Part shown: piece after piece, positions 48,601-60,600 of the stretch
Layout: every line of letters starts with the position of its first letter
How positions within the stretch are numbered: the stretch's first letter is position 1
Source of the DNA: Dendrolimus kikuchii
Taxonomy: Eukaryota > Arthropoda > Insecta > Lepidoptera > Lasiocampidae
Assembly: GCA_019925095.2 (NCBI GenBank)
Contig: CM034392.1
Coordinates: 14,766,387-14,830,386, forward strand
Direction of reading: 5' to 3'
Length of the DNA: 64,000 bases
Program-made: the position numbers and the translations under genes
The notes under the pieces: model-generated
What the model saw: the letters and a program-made list of their open reading frames with translations, nothing else
Databases searched by the model: none
What the model was told of the DNA's origin: nothing

Positions 48601-51600
48601 GTTCGGCTGAAGTTCGTATTCGGTTCAAACCACATTTGGGCCATTACTACTCATTAGCCATAGACCACCCATCCCATGTACACAATTCAACATCTTCTAA
48701 ACATTTTTTCCAAACTTTCTTTGTGTATATTTAAAATAATAACAGCCCACAGGACCCACTACAAGCCTGGACTTCCCCATTTTTTTTTAGGGGAATGGGC
48801 AGTATATCCGTCATGTTTATCCAAGGCGGATTAGCAGGTTTGATACATCTCGATGAGGACATTTCAATATGATCTTTTCTCTTATCGTTAAACAATAACA
48901 CCACTAAGGAAAACCAAAATCTTTGTAAAAAAACAAATGAATACATTTGTAAATATGTATATAGCATATTTTAAATAATGAAAAGTCTGCCATGTAAGTA
49001 GACTAGTCATATTTTTACAAATAAAATTAGTAAATGGTCAAGAAAGACAACCCCCTGTTACCCTAGTGGCAGAAAAGAAGAGAGAAGAAGGCAACAAGAA
49101 AGATGGGATGATGATGTCAAAGTAGCTGGGCCAGTTTAGATTAGACTTGTATTTGAACCAATGGATGATCTCAGAAAAAGCCTTTGTCGGAAGGACAATC
49201 TGAAGACAGTTCAAAGTTAAATATGAATTATTGTAGTCAATATAAATGTTAGGAAGTTAGTATTAAAGGCAATTTTTATCTTTATACAGCATATTTTAAA
49301 AAGTAGGTACAGTTAGTTTGTTGTATTGAGGTTATCAGAAAATAATAATTATAATATATCAAACAGAGTCTAGTGAATTACTTGTAACAATGAGAGTTGA
49401 AAATTAAGATCTCAACAGACATTGGTTTGACAACAAATCAACTGTATATTGGCAACATATCTTTAAATTTTTTTCGTATAATTTACGAGTGAGAGAGAAT
49501 GTTTTTTTATCAAAAATACATCTTAAAGAAAATTTGCAAGCCTCATAGCAAAACATGTGAATCTAATATTTTAATGTCACCTCAAATTTATGTACCATCT
49601 TTTAAGCAAATAAATGAATTTGAATTTGAGTTATAAATTCATTCTTTATGCATATCTTAATTGTTTACCTGGGAATGATGTGATGGCACACTGTCATCCG
49701 AGTCATCACTAGTAGTTCCTGGAGGTGATGCTCTTTGTGGTGATCCATAGACAGGACCAGAGGGTTGGGTGGGTGTGCTTGGAGTAGGAGGGCCACTCAT
49801 AACTTGTGCTGGTTGCATCATTAGTAGTCGCTGCTGCCCTCCAGGTTGTTGTTGAATTATGTAGTTACCAGCTGGTGCACCGGCACTACTGACAAACACC
49901 TCCGGTTGTTTATTTCATCACAGCACTGATTTAGTAACTAATTAGGGTGCGGTATAGATATACGACACACTTATTTATTACTTGAGATATAAAAGTAATT
50001 TTGGGTGGTTATAAAAAAAAAAAAACCACAAAGGCTAATTCTAAGGCCTTAGCCTATATTCTAACCTATATTAATAAAGTTCGGATTTATATTATATCTA
50101 TACCCCACCCACTAGTTATATGATTTTAATGACCATTTCCCATTCAATAAAGAGGTTTTGTATTATACCAGTTGTGAGCTTGTATAATACCAATGCCAAA
50201 ATATAACTGAAAAAAATGCAGATGTATGAAGAAATTACCTGTGTGATGTTACTGGTGTATGAGGTTCTTGTAAATAAAGGGGTTGTTGATAGGATGGCGC
50301 ACCACCAGGTGGTGCAAGTCCGTCCTGAGCTGGGTTCATCATGCCAACCTAAACACAAAAATATACATACAGGTTTGTAGTACTAACATTGAAATGTAAT
50401 TGTCTTTCAATATATAATAAACAATAAATGTGTAGTCTACTATTTGTCTTGTTTATTGTGAGAGAAAGGTAAATAGTATGTCATTTAATACCGAAGTTTG
50501 TGTTTAGGTTATGTTGATGTAATGTGTGATAAATATAACCGTGCTAGGTATTAAATCTAATAAGTACATAATACATAGCGAATAGACGCAGTTTCCTACC
50601 CTGCATAACTTACAGCTTTAACATTTCAGAGGACATTTTATGTACAAGATAAAAACACATTGAGGGGTATAACACCATTAAAACAATGTTATTTGTATAA
50701 AAACACCGTACAACTTACAAAGTTATTTATTATCAATAATTGTAACTACGTTAAAAAAAATTTAACTTATTATTGCCAATTAAAATCTTAATTCTTATTT
50801 AAGGCACTTTCTTTTAGTATTTGATGTTACTAATTAAAGATTTCCTTGAAATTCAACGATTGCAAATTAAAATAACAATTCTTCTATTATACTAATGTAC
50901 TCTGTGAAGTATGAACTGATGACAATGGCAGTGTTGCCAGATGACCATGTCAATAAACCCCATTTTTTTTTCAAAAAGCTAAAGATAAGCTTTTTGAAAA
51001 AAAACCCCAAAGCAGTTTTTACTTATTTTAAAGGAGAAATAAAAAAGCAAAACCACCGTCTTTGCGAAAACATTACTAATGACGTCATCATTTTCGTTCA
51101 TGGAGCGCTCACAACAAACCGTGTCAATAGGTGGGTTAAATAACCGTTCCACTTGAGTTTACGATTGTGACGCCAGCAAATAAGTGGAACGGGAAAAACC
51201 GCGGTTGTGAATGTGGTCGTTGTGAGTCTCTAACGGAAAGTAGCCTATAGGATACGACGTTTTTTTATTTTTATTTTTTATTGCAGGAGTTCAGCAGACA
51301 GGCCGACGGCCCACTGGATAGAAAGCGGTAACCATCGCCTATGGACATTTGCAACACCAAAGGTGCTACAAATGCGCTGCTGCTCTCTTAAGTGAACGTA
51401 TACGAGTAGAGACGCTATAATAAAATAACGTGCATGAAGGAACGAATTGAATTAAATTATTAAAATGAACTATTGAATTGAAGTATGATTCACTAGTAGA
51501 ATATCATTATAAGATAAAGTAATAATATTGTATTATAACTTAGATGTAATAATTATAGTGATGAGAATTGTGTTTGTAGATGAATTATTGGTACTTAAAA

Positions 51601-54600
51601 AATCTCCAAAATTTCTCTCAACAAAATTTACTCCCCGAATGTCTCCCCAAAGAATCTTAACCCCGAATCTCCCTCATAAAATGGAAAAAAAATCCCAATT
51701 TCAGGAATCCCCATCTGGCAACACTGGACAATAGTCTTGTATAGTTCATGACCGATGTACTATTAGGAACCGGTTCTCTACATCTACACTGTCCTAAAAG
51801 AAATGTTTCACATTACCAAACGTTAATCGGTCTATTATTAGAACATTCAGTCCCTTCGTACAACGCTCGGCGCTGGGCGATGAGAGCGGGTGAGCGGTTA
51901 GAGCGACTAAGCTTGATAGAGCGGATGAGCTTGGGGTGAGCGGTTAAGAGCGGCAGAGCTATTAAAATGGTGAGCGGTTAGAGTGACTGTGCTGGTAGAA
52001 CGGGTGAGCTGTTAAGGTACCCACACATTACGGGACACGTCCGTCTGCCGTAGCTGACGGACGCGTCTGAGCCAAAGAGTACATTGATGGTCTGAGCAAT
52101 GTGTAGTGCCAGCGTCGGAAGCGGCTGTTGTGGTGCCAACTCTCTTCGGAGAAAACGTGCTATGTCAACTCTTAAAAAACGTTAGATTGGGACGAATTTG
52201 GAAAAAACCCTAAAAATAGAATAATGAGAATAAATAAATTACTTTATTACACAATTCTTGTCTTTGACGATAGTATTCCGATACATGTCGATATTTCAGT
52301 AAAAAGTTATAGAATTAAAAAAAAGCGCTAATAAGGTGCTAAGCGTTCAATAATAACTTTGGGTGTTTATAGCCTCCTGACGCCCAGGTTATTCAACGCT
52401 TTCTTGACGTAAAGGCCTAAAGTCTTTAAAATAGGTTACAATGGCGAACATCCAAGACTGAACTTTAAAATTTTTACCTTGCAGTAATCGCACAAGTATG
52501 ATACTTTTTTTCTTGTATCAGGTGAACGAGGAGAAGCAAAAAAAAAGGACAAAAATAGATTACCTTTTGGTAGGCCTTTGGGTCAAAAGCACTAGACTTA
52601 AAACAAGAAACTTTTACAACATAAATTTTTTCAACTACCTTCAAAAATATTAAAAATAAAATTAAACTTTAAGAAACCAATTTAATAACAAAAATCCTTT
52701 AAAATTAAGAGAAACATTTATTTTATTATTATTTATTTAAAACATTCGAAACAATCATGATAGTCCTTGTTAACCCAAAGGTCTATTAAAAGGTCTTAAG
52801 CTTTGAATTATGATAATTTTCACTATATCTCAGATCTATATAAAGTTTTGATGTAAACAGCAAATATAGTATATAAGCACCTATTTTTGATAAGCATATG
52901 AACATAAATCGTAGAGATTTCATGAATAAATTAAGATTAATCTCAAAAACACTCGACGATCTTGTGCCATGTTAAGTCAAAAAAGACAAATTTCTTTTGT
53001 TTTTGCTGGCACTGTTGCTTGGTCATACACAAGCAAAAACCTCGAACATACATACGCTCGGAGACATCATACTATAAAAAGGTGGTAACTTGAAATATTA
53101 GTAATAATGGTTAATGTTGGGGTACTTAGAATAGTACCCTGGGCGTTCATTTGACGAACTTGGATTTGGTGCTGGGCTTTAATCACTTTTTCATTGAAGT
53201 ACTTTTTTAAGGACCGTGGGCGTTAGGAGTATAGAGATAAAAATCTAGCACTGAAAGCACTAAGTTGGCAACAGTATGCAACTTGTGGACTTGTCCAAGT
53301 GCTTATAGGGGCACAATATCGCTTGTTCTGTTACAGATATTACTTATTTCAGATTTTGGCACGCTTTTGTAATTTAATTTATATATAACTGGATATGCCA
53401 GTAAAATTTTGTTTGCATTGCTATGACGACAACGCGTTTGTTGGTGAATTGAAATTGCGGGCACAGAATGTAAGCGGCTAGAGCGCTATCTTTTGGACCA
53501 TTTTGGACTGTGTTGGTCTATTCCAAAGAAGCATTGCTATTTATCGGGATGAGGAGTGTCCTGAATGTTCGCCAGGAATGTGAGCTGGCTCAGTGTCGGA
53601 TCACATTTGGAAATAGTTATTTAACATTCAAAAAATAATTGTATCGAAACGAATAACTTTTTCTGTCATTCTACAATATATTTTAAAAGATACTATGTTA
53701 TTCGTTTCGATACAATACTTTTTAGGTTAAAAAACTCTTTTCTAAAATTTTAATTTTCAAGATAATACATTATTGAAGGTAAGGGGCGATTTATATAATG
53801 CCTTTATTTAGCAAAATATTTGAATTTTATAATGGGATAATTATTTGTAAATATTATTCAAAAGTTTATCAATATGTCTAATTCAATTTTTGTTTTCTTT
53901 TTAAATATAAATTTGTCGTCGGTCACGTTACATTTTTCTAAATTTTCTCAGATTGTGCTCCTATATTTGGAAATTTAGAAAAACAGAATCTGTATGTTCC
54001 TTAGAAGTCATACAAAACTGGAACATTCCACAATTCATCAAGCATTCAGCTAGAAGCATTTTACTTAAGGAATTTCACTGGCGCAATCCTCCCAAGTATA
54101 AATATACAGCAGTTCTTCTCTAATATGGGTTATATTAGAGTAGAACTGCTGTAAGTAGAAATTATGCCGTAATGTGCCGTAAACATTCAACTGAGTAAGA
54201 TTAAGGTAGAAGAGGGAGAGGCGAGGAGGGCGGGGAGGTTTGAACTGAATATCAGCGTTGTGTCGGATCAAACTCCAGCATAAAAATAAGTGCAAACCTC
54301 ATTTGCTGAAAAGGCAAAGTACATGTTCTCAAAACTTGATGTTTTCTTTTTACTATGATTTGTACTTAATGTAAGTACGTCGCTATTTCTGCAAATAAAG
54401 TCTTATTCTTTTTTTCTATTTAATCTTAAATCCCCTCGCTCAGTGATTTCTAATATATTCACTGAAAAATCGAGGTATGTGTATATCGGATTATTATCGC
54501 CAAAAGATAAGCATTTATAATAAAGTAATTTATCTCTTCTTGTTGCAGTATTTTAGCGCTTTTCTTGAAATACGTACCAATTAAGCACTTTTAAGAGTTG

Positions 54601-57600
54601 ATATAGTGCGTTTTCACTAAGGAGACTAGGAAACACAGAAACCGCATCCGAATTACCGTGCACTTTTATCAGCCGTGGCTTTAATATGTATTAGGTATTA
54701 TAAATAAAATAATATTCTGCTATGAAATTTATAATAATTCAACAATTTCAAATTTCCAAAAAATGCCTATAAAAACAATTCTATAAGGTCATCCCATCAT
54801 TGATACCGAATTTTATGCATATAATCATGAAATTCTTTGAATCTAGCACCATATCCTCACCAAATTCTATATATATTTACCTTTTAGAAATATTTACGGT
54901 CTTATTCATATTGAGTTAGAGTAAGTTGGAGACTTCTATAAGAACTATAAAGACTCCTTCAAACTTAGTCTATCTCAATATGAATAAGTTCATTAATATA
55001 TATGTTTATTGTAAAATGCTCCATCACATTTTATTAGTATGACCCCAAATTTTTCATTCGCTGTCGTGGACGGCATGGACCAAGGCTGGCCAAACCCAGG
55101 CACGCGGGCCACGAAGTGGCCCACCAAGGCATTTGAATCTGCCCGCCAGCGGCAAGCCGGGGCGCGCGGTGTCGACGCCTCCACCTGATTGGTTGGTTAA
55201 TACGAAAACATCCCGCCCGAGCGCAACCGATCCGCGTCGTTCGGGTGTTGTCGCTACTTCTACGTACCAATTTTACTTGAATGTCCCGGTGCATTGGATT
55301 AGGTACTAAATACAATAAAATCAGTTTGGTGACAATTTGTTTTGAAAATTAGAAAATATCCTATAAAAACTTTGCACGTTTTCTGCAGGTAAGTGACTAT
55401 GTACGTGCTGTGAGTTTGATTTAGATACCTACCTACCATTTTAGGTTTTTTGTGCGTTATGTTGTAACTGTAGGTATGTATGTATTTAGTCAAGTTTTAT
55501 TGATATTGTCGTCTTGTGCCTGTCCAAATCAATTATTTATTTTACTTATCTACATTCCATATTAAAATCGTAAACTGTAGTTCACAAGTAAAATCTATTG
55601 TTTTAGTATGGCCCTCAGCAAACCTAGTACATCAAAAATAAATCGGACGTTTCACGAAGAATGGGAAACAAAATACCTTTTCACTGAGAGCAAAGCCCGC
55701 AAACCGGTGTGTCTCATTTGCTCAGCAACAGTAGCTGTTGCTAAAAATATAATTTAGAGCGGCATTTCAAACAAAACCATACGAAATTTGAAAAGAGTAT
55801 CCAGTGGGGTCAGCTTTAAGGACAAATTTTATAAAGAAAAAGAAGAAAAAGCTATTTACACAGCAAAATATTTTTGTAAAACAACATGACGAATTGGAAG
55901 CCATGGTCAAAACATCGTATGAAATATCTTTATTCTTGGCTAAAAAGTAAAAGCCGTTTTCTGATGGGGATTATAAAACAGAGTTTGTCAATTTTTGCGC
56001 AGAACTGCAATAATCAAAAGGTTAAAGCCATGGCAAATAGTATTTCACTTTCACGCAACCCAGTAATGAGGCGAGTAGAAGAAATGTCAACAGACATTAT
56101 TAGTCAAATTACAGAGTTTGTCACTAAATGCAGATATTTTTCACTTGCATTGGACGAAACCTGCGATTTTACAGGTATGGCGCAGTTAGCTGTTTTTGTA
56201 CGCTGTATTGATGACAATTTTAATATATTTCAAGATTTATTGGACCTCTGTCAACTTGAAACTACTACCACAGGAAAGGATATATTCATAAAACTCAAAG
56301 ATTCCGTTGAGGGTAAGTACCTAAAGTGGGATAAATGCAATTCAGTTTGCACTGATGGAGCACCTGCGATGATGGGGAAAACCAATGGTGCTGTGGCTTT
56401 GCTGCAAAATTACATCGGTCGACAATTGTTTTCTTGTCATTGTATTATCCATCAAGAAGATTTGTGCGCTAAACACATGACGTTCGAGAATGTGATTGTA
56501 CGTTGCATTAATTTCATACGTGCCAGAGCACTTAACCGCCGATAATTCAGAATGTTGTTTGAAGAAGAAATGAAAGAATACGGCGAATTACATCTCTATT
56601 GCGCTGTTCGCTGGTTATCCAAGGGCGAAATGTTGAAACATTTTTATGATTTGAGGGAACAGGTTCTGGATTTTCTGGAAGAAAAACAAGCATTACCAGC
56701 AGAGAGATCTCTGCTTAAAAGTTCATTATGGCTTTGCGATCTTGCATTTGTAGTTGACATAATGAAGTACCTTAATGTTCTGAACCTTAAATTGCAAGGA
56801 AAATATTGTTCTCTTCCGACAATGTTAAACTTGATCAATGGTTTCAAAGGGAAGTTGAACTTGTTTGCAGCAAACTTAGAGAGAAATAAAATCGACCATT
56901 TTTCCACACTTGCAAGTGTAAAAGAAGGGTTAAAAATCACTGCCCTTGGTATCCAGAAGTATCTATCAAATATAAAATGTTTAAATAAAATGTCTTTTGA
57001 AAACAGATTCCAGGATTTTGAATCTGACAAGAAAAATATTCAGTCAATCAGTTCTACTGATCTGGTTCAATATCCAGCAAACATTCAGCTCGAAGTGACA
57101 GATCTTCAAAATCACACTTCCCTTAAACAAATTTTCTCCGAAAATGTATCTTCAGAGCAGCTAACAGAAAGTTTTGCAAATTTTTAGAAAAAAGTTTCTT
57201 GTGAAGATTTCCCAACATTGCGCGACCTTGCTATGCAATTTTTAAGCAGGTTTGGATCCACCTATGTGTGTGAGAAAACATTTTCAACTCTATCATACAT
57301 TAAAAATAAATATAGCACATCTCTCACTGACTAACACATTTCGGATTTGATTGTACTATCAACTTCTGATTTAAAACCAAATATCGACAAATTACTATCA
57401 GGAAAACCTCTCCACAGATCACATTAAATAAAAAAAATATGTTATTTTATTTCATTTACAAATAAAGTACAATAAAGCATATTTTGTCTTTATTTTGTCT
57501 AAATTACCTTATGAATATGGGAGTACCGGTGACCCGGCGTCGCCACAGTCTAAGAAATTTTGCTCACCTGGAAAATCTATTGGACAGACTTGGCATGGAC

Positions 57601-60600
57601 CCTTTGAAATTCGAGGCCCCCAGGCGTCCATATGGACCATTTTGGGGACCTATACCTAACACTACAAATTATGGTCAATTTTAGAGGCAGTTGCGTGCTC
57701 TAAACGACACGCAAACATTGAGTTTCTTAAGAAATCTCTGGAGCAAGCAGTGGCTAAATTTCGAATAGAAACAGTGCGTAAATCTATGTCAAGTCAAAGA
57801 TGGCCATTTTGAATATAATTTTTTGCTGAGACTTACATATATACATATAAGTTACATTACTTACTTTATAAAAAAATAATTGCATTTTAATTTGTAACAG
57901 AACTTTGACCGGTCTATCTAGTACCTACGTACCATTCTTTTGCCATACTTTTAGTCTTTCATGGACATTAGAGAAAAGAGGGAATTAATTAATAATTCGG
58001 TAAATGAATCTAATCATCAGTTATCATCTGAGACCAGGCCGCTGCTGCTGGCGTGCAGGTGTTCCGGTCGCACGCTCATCTCAGAAAGATGAGGCATGAA
58101 GATTGCTGGAAACGCTCATGCCCCAACCAGTAAAGAGGTCTACTTGCTGTTACAAATAGGGTTGGGCCAGCACGTGGCAGTTCCACGACCCTGCTTCGGT
58201 TGATTGGAGAAACATTAGCATTTGTAGCGTATCCTGCACTGTTTGTCCCGGATATCTAGCAGTGGAGCATTTCAAGTCAACAAAAATAATGAAAGGGTCT
58301 CAAAAATAATCTCATGTATGTTTTGAAGTCGCACGTTTAAGAATTCTTGACATACCTGAGGAGCTGAATGATGTAACTGCGCGTACTGTATGTGCGAATT
58401 TTGCACAGTCGATCCTGTGGCATGCTGTCCGTGCATTAATGGTATATCAAACTCTTCGTCGCCAAATGATGGTGTATGAAAAGTCTGTACAAAAATAACA
58501 TTTTGAATAAAGCGGCATATCTATTCTTACACTTGAATATGCACATCTGTTCTATGTTACGAGTATGCCACCAAACACCACCTATAAATTTTCGTTGTTT
58601 ATTTGACACCCCCTTTAAAAATGATTAGAAAACATACTTTTAAATTTCTGAAAGTTGTGAAATAGAATGCATTGTAACATCTTCTAAAATGTTCGCTTAG
58701 GCCCGTAAGTTTTTATTCGTATTGTTATGACTATTGCCAGAAGAAAATATACCAAAATGTGGTACTATAATTATAAAACATTATAATTGGCTTTATAAAA
58801 AGTCGGCGATAGCGACGTTGTATGTTACCTAAAAGGTTTCCAAAAAGCACTTGGCTACTATTGTAATTTTCACTGATTGAGAGGCAATTTTGTAACTCAA
58901 ATACTGAAATGCTTTATGCTGCGGGTAAGCATTGGAACTTTTTATATCTTGTCAATTACGGGAAAATTTAATATAATGTTTGTTCACGATTTAAAGAAAT
59001 ATTAGTTATCAACCATTTTCAAAGAACGACTTCTCAGCTATTTTTGATACAAAGCACCTATATTTACAGCTTGTGATTTCTTTCTGTTTTTTTAAAATTT
59101 TATTGCAGGAGTTCAGCAGACAGGCAGACGGCCCACTTTATGGAAAGCGGTTACCATCGCCTATAGACATTTGCAACACCAAAGGTGCTACACATGGGCT
59201 GTTGCTCTCTTAAGGGGGACTGGAACCTGGTCACTAATGCCGGAACACAACTCAAGGTTGTTATGGCGGCATACTCTAGACCAGGGGTGGTAGCCATCCA
59301 GTCGGGCAAATACCCTAACACCTGGCGAAATATATATTAATACCCAATCTTCACATGATTTTTCTAAAATAAAAAAAAATGGCTCGTTTTTTATATTTTT
59401 TTATTGTCCGAGTTCAGCAGACAGGCATACGGCCCACCTGATGGAAAGCGGTTACCATCGCCTATGGACATTGTTAACACTAAACGTACTACCAATGTGC
59501 TGCCTCTCTCTAACCTGGAACTTGGCCACTAGTGCCGAAATACAACTCAAGACTGTTATGGCGGCATACTTTAATCCAGGAGTGGTAGCCATCCAGACGG
59601 GTCAATACCCTACCACCTGGCAGTGGGTTCTTTTGTCGCCTGTTACGACAGGCCGTCCGGCTGCAAGACAATTGTATTCTTTCCGCGTTCCTGCACGGAT
59701 GAAATTTATTAATCGTGAATTAAGCGGGACCAGCATTGAAGTGATTAAAATGCAAAAATAAGATACTACTTATATTACATTCTTACCAAATACAAATACC
59801 GAAAGTATAAATAGGATTACAGTGAATTCTTATTGTACTCTTAAACACTTTGTAGGAATAGAAATAAAAATGCTTTCACTATAATTACAATGCTATTGTT
59901 GTGTATAGTAGTTCAGTTGTAATTGTTGAATACGAGTCGTTTCTACGTGTGATTGTATATCCTTGTTAATTAAGTAAGGTTTTTGTTATTGTTTTTAAAT
60001 ATACGAATTTTGCAATTTGCATCAAGGTGAGGCATGCCATAGGTATTTTGATTATTTAGATTCATACTAAAAAAATATATTTAGAGTCTTCAAATAATTA
60101 TTTTTATTCATTAATGAACATATGAAGTAGAGCTTAAAAAACAACTTTCAACGAAAATTATTTTGAATAATATCCTTAAGTGCCTAGTTTTTTAAATATG
60201 GGGTATTTGCGACATATTCTTTTTTAAATTCCGCAGCCAAATAACGAAAACAGTTGACGTTCACACCTGTACAGAACAACCCTTCGTTGTAAGCGGACTG
60301 CCAACCACCTATATACATACTTTTTCATAATACATTAAAAGTAAAATGATAAGCAATGTATGTTAAAGTCAGCTTTTTTAAATGTCAATTGTTTTATAAC
60401 ATATTTTGAAATTCTAGAATGAACCCAATTGCATTGATTAAATATAATACTTATTAATTTTGCAATATTGAGAGTAGGTAGTTTTTCTTCTAAAAAATGG
60501 CTGCATGGTTTGTCTGTAACAAGTGTCAAGTATTGCAGAATCTCAGTTTTAGAATATATTTTAAGCAAGCAGGCACCAGGCTATACCTAAAACACTAGTA

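Noticed and set aside
57484..57684. 66-aa ORF ([16 protein letters not shown]..)
   Set aside because: The composition looks protein-like, but there is no recognisable family, no splice partner, and decayed transposon DNA surrounds it. Not called as a gene.
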